Positions 12,937 through 19,324 of a DNA stretch of 19,324 bases are shown piece after piece. A program made the position numbers and the translations under genes. The number at the start of each line of letters is the position of its first letter. Within the stretch, counting starts at the first letter, position 1. Source of the stretch: Desulfofustis sp. (GTDB lineage Bacteria > Desulfobacterota > Desulfobulbia > Desulfobulbales > Desulfocapsaceae); contig JAQYVS010000373.1 of the NCBI GenBank assembly GCA_030145365.1, forward strand, positions 1 through 19,324, given 5' to 3'. The notes below the pieces were generated by a model. It worked only from the letters and a program-made list of their open reading frames with translations, did no database searches and had not been told where the DNA came from.

Positions 12937-14024
12937 TCAGCAGGCGACCAACCAGACAGATTAAAGTCGGAAATGTTGCAATCGGAGGAGATGCTCCGAT
13001 CAGCGTTCAGTCGATGACCAACACGGAGACGGGCGATGTCGAAGCGACTGTGGCCCAGATCCGAAGACTGGAACAGGCCGGGTGTGAGATCGTCAGGGTG
13101 GCGATACCTGATAATGAGGCAGCACGAGCACTTCGACCAATTCGTGAGGCGATTTCCATCGCGCTGATTGCCGATATCCATTTTGACTGGCGACTTGCAA
13201 TTGCCGCTATGGAACAGGGAGCTCAGGGGATCAGAATCAACCCAGGTAATATTGGCGGTTCAGAGAAACTTGAAAAAGTCGTTAGCGCAGCAAAACAGCA
13301 CGGGGTGCCAATACGGGTGGGGGTAAACAGCGGTTCGATTGAAAAAGATCTGCTTGACACATACGGTTATCCGACTCCTGAACGTCCAGAGGCACTCATT
13401 GAAAGTGCCTTAAGAAATACCAGGCTCCTGGAGAAACAAGGTTTTTATGACTTGAAAATCTCGATCAAGTCGGCAGATGTCCTGACCACAATAAACAGTT
13501 ATAGGTCCCTGTCTCAACAAACGGATTATCCGTTGCATATCGGGGTAACCGAGGCAGGGGGATTAATCGGAGGGACAGTTAAATCCAGTGTTGCACTGGG
13601 TATTTTGTTATATGAAGGTATTGGTGATACTTTCAGGATCTCTCTGACCAGGGATCCGGTCGAAGAAGTTCGGGTGGCTTATGAGTTGTTGCGATCGCTG
13701 AAAATTCGTGAACGGGGACCGGAGTTGATATCGTGTCCGACCTGCGGCCGTACGAAAATAGATCTATTCGGTCTGGCCGAAGAGGTGGAATCGTTTATCC
13801 AGACCATGCAATCACCGCTGAAAGTGGCAGTGATGGGCTGTGTCGTCAATGGTCCTGGGGAGGCAAGAGAGGCAGATATCGGTGTTGCCGGAGGACATGG
13901 AGTCGGTATTATCTTTAAAAAGGGCGAGATTATTAAAAAGGTTTCTGAGGAGCAGCTCTTACCGGTGTTCATGAAAGAATTAAAGAAGATGGAAGAAGAA
14001 CGTAGATTGGATGGCAAGAAATAG
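12933..14024 (+). CDS. ispG: 4-hydroxy-3-methylbut-2-enyl diphosphate synthase (IspG/GcpE)
   Basis: Converts MEcPP to HMBPP, the next-to-last MEP-pathway step, using a [4Fe-4S] cluster. The 363-residue protein has a TIM-barrel N-terminal part starting RRPTRQIKVGNVAIGG with SVQSMTNTET, IADIHFDWRLA, GIRINPGNIG and VRVGVNSGS. The cluster domain supplies Cys268 and Cys271 (SCPTCGRTK), Cys303 (MGCVVNGPGE) and Glu310. This is the short bacterial form. The ATG at 12933 overlaps the tsaB stop. Presence of Dxr and IspG in one cluster shows that isoprenoids are made by the MEP route. Confidence 0.97.
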   Translation: MISRRPTRQIKVGNVAIGGDAPISVQSMTNTETGDVEATVAQIRRLEQAGCEIVRVAIPDNEAARALRPIREAISIALIADIHFDWRLAIAAMEQGAQGIRINPGNIGGSEKLEKVVSAAKQHGVPIRVGVNSGSIEKDLLDTYGYPTPERPEALIESALRNTRLLEKQGFYDLKISIKSADVLTTINSYRSLSQQTDYPLHIGVTEAGGLIGGTVKSSVALGILLYEGIGDTFRISLTRDPVEEVRVAYELLRSLKIRERGPELISCPTCGRTKIDLFGLAEEVESFIQTMQSPLKVAVMGCVVNGPGEAREADIGVAGGHGVGIIFKKGEIIKKVSEEQLLPVFMKELKKMEEERRLDGKK

Positions 14025-14063
14025 TGGAACGGATGTAAGTAATAGTAAGCAAAAAGGAAAAGG

Positions 14064-15761
14064 ATGCGATATTCAGAGATACTGATTCCAACATTGAAAG
14101 AAGTGCCCGCAGAAGCCGAAGTAGTCAGCCATCAATTGATGCTCAGGGCCGGTTTTATTAAAAAACTGACATCAGGTATATATACCTATCTTCCCTATGG
14201 TTTGGCGGCGATCCGGCGCGTGGAAACCATTGTGCGTGAGGAGATGAACCGGGCTGGAGCCCAGGAGCTGATGATGCCGATGGTCCAGCCGGCTGATCTC
14301 TGGCAGGAGTCCGGCCGTTATGAAAAATATGGGCCTGAACTTCTTCGTTTTAAGGATCGTCATGATCGGGAATCGTGTCTTGGGCCGACCCATGAAGAGG
14401 TGATAACTGATATTGCTCGTCGGCATTTTCATTCCTATCGGGACCTCCCGGTAAATTTGTACCAGATTCAAACTAAATTTCGTGACGAGATACGACCTCG
14501 TTTTGGTCTGATGCGCGGCCGCGAATTTATCATGAAAGATGCTTATTCGTTTGACGTAAGTGATGAGGCTGCTGAGGTTTCGTATCGGAAGATGTACACG
14601 GCCTATAACCGTATATTTGAGCGTTGCGGTCTTGAGTTTCGCTGCGTTGAGGCAGACTCCGGTACGATCGGTGGAAGTTTTTCCCATGAATATATGGTTC
14701 TGGCAGAAACTGGTGAAGATACTATTGCTGTATGCAATGAGTGCAGCTGGGCAGCGAATCTTGAAAAAGCCAAAGTTACTCTTCCAGAAGATGACGCAAA
14801 ACCCGTACAACAGGAGCTTGTCAAGATCGAGACCCCCGGAAAACGAAAAGTACCCGCGGTCTGTGAGTTTTTAAAGATCGAGCCGGAACAACTCATTAAA
14901 ACCCTGGTTTATCTTGCCGATGGTGAAGCGGTGGCCCTGCTTCTCCGGGGTGATCGGGAAGCAGAAGAGATCAAGCTGAAAAATTATCTGGGTGTAAACG
15001 AGATCAGACTGGCCGACGATAAGGAGATCTTTGACGCAACCGGTGTTCCGAGCGGTTACCTTGGACCGGTTGATATCAAAATCAGACTTCTGGCCGATCA
15101 GGAAGTGGTATCGATGGCAAATAGCGCGGTAGGGGCCAACGAGAAGAATTTTCACCTGCAAAATGTCAATATTCCACGGGACTTTGAGGTATCTGATATA
15201 GCTGACTTCAGGCAGCTTACCGAGAATGATCCGTGTCCGGAATGTGGAGAATCACTTCGCTTGGTCGAAGGGATAGAAGTGGGCCATATATTCAAGCTGG
15301 GAACCGCTTATTCGGAATCGATGAAGGCATATTTCCAGGATGGTGACGGCAACGAATTGCCATTGGTCATGGGCTGCTATGGCATTGGCGTCAGCCGGGT
15401 AGTGGCTGCTGCCATCGAGCAAAATCATGACGACAGCGGGATTATCTTTCCGGTTCCGCTGGCCCCGTATCAGCTTACGGTTCTCAACCTTGGTCTTAGC
15501 GACCCTGAGGTTAATGAAGCAGCGGAGAAAATTTATTCAGATCTTACAGATGCGGGACTTGATGTTTTCCTCGATGATCGTGATGAGCGTCCCGGAGTTA
15601 AGTTTAAGGATGCTGATCTGCTTGGTTTTCCTCTGCGGGTCACGGTTGGAAAACGTTTCAAAGAAAACGCAAAAGTGGAAGTACGGACCAGAAGAGACGG
15701 ACGGACCGATGAGATCGCAGTTCAAGAACTTGTTTCCTATATCACTGCGTTTATCGCCTAA
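14064..15761 (+). CDS. proS: Prolyl-tRNA synthetase, bacterial type with editing domain
   Basis: Charges tRNA-Pro with proline. The 565-residue protein is the bacterial three-domain form. Class II motifs are seen: GPTHEE near residue 107-112 and RDEIRPRFGLMRGREFIMKD (motif 2); GCYGIGVSR at 437-445 (motif 3). Between motifs 2 and 3, about residues 220-405, lies the INS editing domain that removes alanine from mischarged tRNA; it includes NSAVGANEKNFH and the cysteine pairs CNEC and CPEC. The C-terminal anticodon-binding domain begins at LAPYQLTVLNL. The ATG at 14064 follows AAGGAAAAGG. It is 39 nt after ispG and is likely cotranscribed. Confidence 0.97.
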   Translation: MRYSEILIPTLKEVPAEAEVVSHQLMLRAGFIKKLTSGIYTYLPYGLAAIRRVETIVREEMNRAGAQELMMPMVQPADLWQESGRYEKYGPELLRFKDRHDRESCLGPTHEEVITDIARRHFHSYRDLPVNLYQIQTKFRDEIRPRFGLMRGREFIMKDAYSFDVSDEAAEVSYRKMYTAYNRIFERCGLEFRCVEADSGTIGGSFSHEYMVLAETGEDTIAVCNECSWAANLEKAKVTLPEDDAKPVQQELVKIETPGKRKVPAVCEFLKIEPEQLIKTLVYLADGEAVALLLRGDREAEEIKLKNYLGVNEIRLADDKEIFDATGVPSGYLGPVDIKIRLLADQEVVSMANSAVGANEKNFHLQNVNIPRDFEVSDIADFRQLTENDPCPECGESLRLVEGIEVGHIFKLGTAYSESMKAYFQDGDGNELPLVMGCYGIGVSRVVAAAIEQNHDDSGIIFPVPLAPYQLTVLNLGLSDPEVNEAAEKIYSDLTDAGLDVFLDDRDERPGVKFKDADLLGFPLRVTVGKRFKENAKVEVRTRRDGRTDEIAVQELVSYITAFIA

Positions 15762-15791
15762 GGACACATTAAAATTTAAGTGGAATATTAG

Positions 15792-17975
15792 ATGGGGCAG
15801 GTTTCTGTTGTTAATCCCAGCGGCCTTAAAATGCTGGCCGCCAATTATCTGCATGACGTTGATCTGACACCGATTGACGAAGCCTGGGAGATTGCTGTAT
15901 CCGTGCATAGCGGCGGCAAACACTTCTCCGGTGAGCCTTATCTTCTCCATGCCTTGGAAGTTGCTTCAACACTTGCTTCTATGCACCTTGATCTTGATAC
16001 GATCCTTGCTGGTCTGCTGCATGGCTCGCTGAAAAACGGGGTCCCATTTGAAACATTAGAGAAAAAATTTGGCAAAGATGTCGCCTATATCGTCCATGGG
16101 ACGACGAAAATCACCAATGTCCAGTATAACAACCGGTTGGCCAGCCAGGCTGAGAACGTTCGTAAGATGCTGCTGGCCATGGCAAAGGATATCAGGGTTC
16201 TGCTGGTTAGGTTGATCGACAGGCTTCAGGATATGCTGTTGTTGGATCTGGTTGATCGCCAGAAACAGATCGATGTGGCCCGTGAGACAATGGATCTCTT
16301 TGCACCACTGGCAAGCAGACTCGGTATTGACTGGTTGAAAAGGCAGTTGGAGGATTACTCGTTTAAGTTCCTCTATCCGGCTGAATTTGAAGACCTGAGC
16401 ACCAAGTTGGAGAGCTCCATAACCGCACGGCAAAGCTATGTCGATGAGGTTATAGCGATTCTTTACGACAAGCTCCACGAAGGGAATGTGCATCCAACCC
16501 GCATCCTGGGCAGGCCGAAGCATCTCTATTCGATTTACAAGAAATTGATGGCCCAGAATATACCGCTGGAGCGGGTGTACGACAAGGTTGCGTTCAGGGT
16601 TATCGTTGAAAACGTTAATCACTGTTACGAGGCTTTGGGCATCATTCACGCAAACTGGTCGCCAGTACCCGGCCGGATCAAGGATTTCATTTCTGTTCCC
16701 AAAACCAACAATTACCAATCCATGCATACTACGGTGGCCGGGCCGCGAAATCATTTTATTGAAATTCAGATTCGGACTGAAGAGATGGATCTGGTTGCTC
16801 AGGAAGGGGTCGCTGCCCACTGGGCTTACAAGGAAGATCAGAAGGTAAATGAGAAGGATGCCAGGCTCTTCAAAGATCTGAAGAAATTGGTCAACTCACT
16901 GCAGGATGTTGAGGACTCAAGAGAATTTCTTGAAAGCCTCAGAGGAGAACTGCACGACCCGGAAGTCTATGCCTTGACCCCGACAGGTGAGGTTAAGGAA
17001 TTACCGGCCCAGAGCTGTCCAATAGATTTTGCCTATGCAATCCATACCGAAGTTGGCAATCGTTGTGCCGGTGCCAAGGTAAATGGTCGTCTCGTCCCTT
17101 TGAAATACGAACTCCAAAATGGAGATATCGTTGAAATTATTACCTCACCCAGCCAGCTGCCTCGTCGGGGATGGCTGGATATGGTCAAGACCAGCAGGGC
17201 GCGAGCGCGTATTCGGTCATGGATCAGGCGGGAAGAGCGCGATAAGGCTTTCTTGCTGGGTCGTGAAATCTGTGAGAGAGAACTGAAAAAACACAATATG
17301 ACCCTGAAGAGGCTTGTCAAGAGTGGTCATATTAAAATACTCTTTAGATCACTGCGCTGTAATTCCCTGGACGATATGCTCGTCAAGGTGGGCAGTGGAG
17401 CCATCACCATAGACAGCCTGGTTAAAGCGCTCGATCCGCCCGAGATGCGCAAAGAGCAGGAGCCGACACCATCAGAAATGACTCCGGCTCAGCTGGCGGA
17501 GGCTATGGTTGCCCACCAGCGAACCGATTCTAATCGGGGTGGCTCGGCAATCAGTATTGACGGGATTGATGATATGCTGGCCAAGGTCAGCCTATGCTGC
17601 AATCCTGTCCCGGGAGATCCCATCGTTGGCTTTATCACTACTGGCCGTGGCGTTTCGGTTCATAAAGCCAATTGTACCAACCTGCTCAGTTCGGACCCCC
17701 ATCGTTGGATCGAAGTGTTCTGGAACAATCCGGAGAGTCAGAGCTATAGGGCAGAAATACAAGTTACCGCCGAAAACAGCCGGGGTATTTTTGCCGAGAT
17801 CAGCTCGGCAATCGGTGCAGACACGGCTTCCATTATTGAGATTTCCGCTCACATAACTCCTGAGGACAGGGCTGAATTCAATATTGTTCTGGAAATCAAG
17901 GATCTCGACCATTTGCAGCTGATCTTAAAACATCTGCGACAAATGGAAGGAGTAATCTCGGTACGCCGTCACTAA
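15792..17975 (+). CDS. relA: RelA/SpoT-family (p)ppGpp synthetase with degenerate hydrolase domain
   Basis: The 727-residue protein has the full long-RSH layout. The HD hydrolase-type domain covers about residues 20-190, the synthetase about 200-340, TGS about 390-450 (EVYALTPTGEVKELPA, QNGDIVEI), a cysteine-containing middle region (SLCCNPVPGDPIVGF) and a C-terminal ACT domain. Synthetase residues are intact and match the Streptococcus Rel numbering: Arg241, Lys243, Asp264 and Tyr308, with Glu324 in IEIQIRT. The hydrolase keeps His53, His77 and Asp143, but Asp78 is Gly (LLHGS), 81-82 are Lys-Asn instead of Glu-Asp, and RLHNM is RLQDM. It therefore probably makes alarmone but cannot break it down, like RelA (inference). 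The ATG at 15792 follows TGGAA; the gene starts 30 nt after proS. Confidence 0.93.
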   Translation: MGQVSVVNPSGLKMLAANYLHDVDLTPIDEAWEIAVSVHSGGKHFSGEPYLLHALEVASTLASMHLDLDTILAGLLHGSLKNGVPFETLEKKFGKDVAYIVHGTTKITNVQYNNRLASQAENVRKMLLAMAKDIRVLLVRLIDRLQDMLLLDLVDRQKQIDVARETMDLFAPLASRLGIDWLKRQLEDYSFKFLYPAEFEDLSTKLESSITARQSYVDEVIAILYDKLHEGNVHPTRILGRPKHLYSIYKKLMAQNIPLERVYDKVAFRVIVENVNHCYEALGIIHANWSPVPGRIKDFISVPKTNNYQSMHTTVAGPRNHFIEIQIRTEEMDLVAQEGVAAHWAYKEDQKVNEKDARLFKDLKKLVNSLQDVEDSREFLESLRGELHDPEVYALTPTGEVKELPAQSCPIDFAYAIHTEVGNRCAGAKVNGRLVPLKYELQNGDIVEIITSPSQLPRRGWLDMVKTSRARARIRSWIRREERDKAFLLGREICERELKKHNMTLKRLVKSGHIKILFRSLRCNSLDDMLVKVGSGAITIDSLVKALDPPEMRKEQEPTPSEMTPAQLAEAMVAHQRTDSNRGGSAISIDGIDDMLAKVSLCCNPVPGDPIVGFITTGRGVSVHKANCTNLLSSDPHRWIEVFWNNPESQSYRAEIQVTAENSRGIFAEISSAIGADTASIIEISAHITPEDRAEFNIVLEIKDLDHLQLILKHLRQMEGVISVRRH

Positions 17976-18071
17976 CACCAATACAGACACTACCATGATG
18001 GGAACATTGATTGCAGGAAATATATTCAGTGCTTCAGTACGGCCCTCGTTGCAGGAAATTGGTGTCCGCTG

Positions 18072-18515
18072 ATGGTGTGCATGGTGTGTGGCAATGAAAC
18101 TGAAACAGACGGTCCATGCTGCAGATTCTGCGGTGCTGATTTGCAGTTGTCGTCAGCAGTTTCTCAAAAGAAGGTGATGCATCGAATTGTCAATATTGAG
18201 CAGGGCAGGCCAGTTGTGGAGACCGCACTCAGAAAACTGGATTATGAGCTGGTGCTGGCAAAATCCGACCATGTGCTGGTGTTGACGTTGATTCATGGCT
18301 ACGGTTCTTCAGGTAAGGGTGGGAAGATCCGTATTCAATGCCGAAAAGTACTTGACCACCTGGTGCAGCAGAAAGAGATAAACTCGGTTATTGCCGGGGA
18401 AGCATTTAAAAAAAGAGCCGGTGCCGGGAAAGCGCTTTTAAAACGATATCCGCTGCTTGAACAGATCTGCTCAACTGATTTTAACAATCCCGGTATAACC
18501 ATCGTCATTTTATAG
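18072..18515 (+). CDS. Zinc-ribbon plus Smr-like domain protein
   Basis: A 147-residue cytoplasmic protein of unassigned function. The first 21 residues form a small zinc ribbon: Cys3 and Cys6 (CMVC), Cys16/Cys17 and Cys20 (CCRFCG). About residues 40-147 look like a Smr/MutS2-type C-terminal domain, with GRPVVETALRKL and VLTLIHGYGSSGKGGKIR, the HGxG...IR core expected for that fold. The protein ends NNPGITIVIL. Smr domains bind or nick nucleic acid; a zinc ribbon could help RNA or ribosome binding (inference). ATG 18072 is preferred over ATG 18081 because the latter would break the first CxxC. No clear ribosome binding site is seen. It is 96 nt after relA with no terminator between. Confidence 0.8.
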   Translation: MVCMVCGNETETDGPCCRFCGADLQLSSAVSQKKVMHRIVNIEQGRPVVETALRKLDYELVLAKSDHVLVLTLIHGYGSSGKGGKIRIQCRKVLDHLVQQKEINSVIAGEAFKKRAGAGKALLKRYPLLEQICSTDFNNPGITIVIL

Positions 18516-18640
18516 TAACGTATCTGCTGATACTGCTTATTATTTTCTGGCTCATTGTGTTTGTACACGGTATAACCGGGTATTTTGTGTTTTACCCCCG
18601 CCTGCGGGATGGATAGAGACGATTAAAACAAGGAGAAATA
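18516..18640 (+). other. T-rich spacer before the FKBP gene
   Basis: This 125-nt spacer holds a possible -10 (TATAAC, 18571-18576) with a weak -35 (CTGGCT, 18547-18552) 18 nt upstream. It also holds short palindromes CGGT-ATA-ACCG (18569-18579) and CCCG-CCTG-CGGG (18597-18608). None is followed by a T run, so no convincing terminator is seen. One frame is open from 18485 to a TAG at 18614-18616 and would encode a hydrophobic stretch, but it has no good start codon. Confidence 0.35.
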
Positions 18641-19324
18641 ATGAAAAAAGTAATTGGAAGTATTGTAATTGGAATTTTTCTGGTACCGGTATGTCTGAAT
18701 GCAGCCGATACAGCTGCCGAACAGCCATTTAGCTCGAATAAAGAAAAAGTCAGCTATAGTATTGGACTTGATTTGGGTAAATACCTGACCAATATGAAAG
18801 GCAAGGTGGACTATGAACTCCTGAAACAGGGAATTGATGACGGTTTTACTGGAGCTGAGCCGAAATTAAGTGAGGAGGTAATGGCCACTGCCCAGGAGGA
18901 ATTTGCTGAAGTATTAAAAGCAGAGCAGGAAGCCGTGATGGAGGAAATGAAGACGAAGAACATTGCGGCCGGTCAGGCTTATCTTGACGAGAACAAGAAA
19001 AAGGATGGCGTTGTCGTAACCGACAGTGGGCTGCAGTATGAAATTCTAACAGAAGGGGACGGAGTAATTCCTAAACCGGAAGATGTTGTAAAAGTTGATT
19101 ATGTCGGCACTCTGATCGATGGGACCGAATTTGATAGTTCCATAAAACGCGGTGAACCGGTAACGTTCCCGGTTAATCAGGTTATTCCGGGATGGACTGA
19201 GGTTCTGCAGCAGATGAAGGTGGGCTCAAAATATCGAGCGGTGATTCCCGCAAGTCTGGCCTATGGTGAAGCCGGAGCCCCGCCAGTTATTGAACCGAAT
19301 TCGGTACTGGTTTTTGAAATAGAT
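18641..19324 (+). CDS. Exported FKBP-type peptidyl-prolyl isomerase (Mip/FkpA-like), 3'-truncated
   Basis: The frame is open from ATG 18641 to the window end (228 codons, no stop); only a few C-terminal residues are likely missing. The first 21-22 residues form a Sec signal peptide (MKKVIGSIVIGIF...LNAAD), so the protein acts in the periplasm or outer envelope. The Cys at 18 is not in a good lipobox. Residues about 30-125 are the helical FKBP_N dimerisation domain, with KVSYSIGLDLGKYL and a long charged helix. From about 130 comes the FKBP domain with Tyr154 (VDYVGTL), EFDSS, VIPGW (Trp185), LAYGEAG and LVFE, the usual active-site residues. It should catalyse proline isomerisation and act as a folding chaperone. 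A clear AAGGAGA lies at 18630-18636. Confidence 0.95.
   Translation, partial: MKKVIGSIVIGIFLVPVCLNAADTAAEQPFSSNKEKVSYSIGLDLGKYLTNMKGKVDYELLKQGIDDGFTGAEPKLSEEVMATAQEEFAEVLKAEQEAVMEEMKTKNIAAGQAYLDENKKKDGVVVTDSGLQYEILTEGDGVIPKPEDVVKVDYVGTLIDGTEFDSSIKRGEPVTFPVNQVIPGWTEVLQQMKVGSKYRAVIPASLAYGEAGAPPVIEPNSVLVFEID

Noticed and set aside
16056..16820. Long reverse-strand open frame within relA
   Set aside because: It lies wholly opposite a well-supported gene, shows no recognisable domain, and is explained by codon bias of relA. Reverse frames at 908-1510, 14172-14810 and 5446-5988 were rejected for the same reason.
17995..18072. 25-codon frame ending in TGATG at the Smr-like gene start
   Set aside because: The overlap hints at a leader peptide, but there is no ribosome binding site and no recognisable sequence; chance is more likely.

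Overview
The window is a dense block of housekeeping genes, all on the + strand, with base composition and codon use that look even throughout. Gene order and protein sequences suggest a Gram-negative bacterium of the former Deltaproteobacteria (Desulfobacterota), perhaps near Desulfobulbales. That placement is inferred from synteny and general sequence character, not from a database search. No tRNA, rRNA, CRISPR array, insertion sequence or phage gene was found.

Region 1 (1-4330) is the distal part of the spc/alpha ribosomal protein region: a 5'-truncated map, then infA, rpmJ, rpsM, rpsK, rpsD, rpoA and rplQ. It closes with a strong Rho-independent terminator after rplQ. L36 and S4 both keep their zinc-binding cysteines, and rpsM and rpsD both start with TTG. 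Several spacers contain inverted repeats that may be control elements.

Region 2 (4348-5121) is one gene for a YkgJ-type cysteine-cluster protein, starting only 17 nt after that terminator.

Region 3 (5178-14024) starts with a structured leader and rpsB, then a partial terminator and a structured spacer, then tsf, pyrH, frr, uppS, cdsA, dxr, rseP, tsaB and ispG. It runs from translation (S2, EF-Ts, RRF, TsaB for tRNA t6A) through UMP kinase to isoprenoid and envelope synthesis (Dxr, IspG, UppS, CdsA) and the envelope-stress protease RseP. Stop/start overlaps tie uppS-cdsA-dxr and rseP-tsaB-ispG together.

Region 4 (14064-19324) carries proS, a RelA/SpoT-family alarmone enzyme, a small zinc-ribbon plus Smr-like protein, and an exported FKBP-type peptidyl-prolyl isomerase cut off by the window end.

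The points most worth a second look are: the RelA/SpoT protein, whose synthetase residues are intact but whose hydrolase HD motif has become HG, with further active-site changes; the rpsB leader, which can fold in two mutually exclusive ways, one of which covers the Shine-Dalgarno sequence; the acidic hexapeptide repeats at the S2 C-terminus; and the hairpins in the rpsD-rpoA, rpsB-tsf and frr-uppS spacers. I saw no clearly new multi-gene system; the novelty here is in regulation and single-protein variation.
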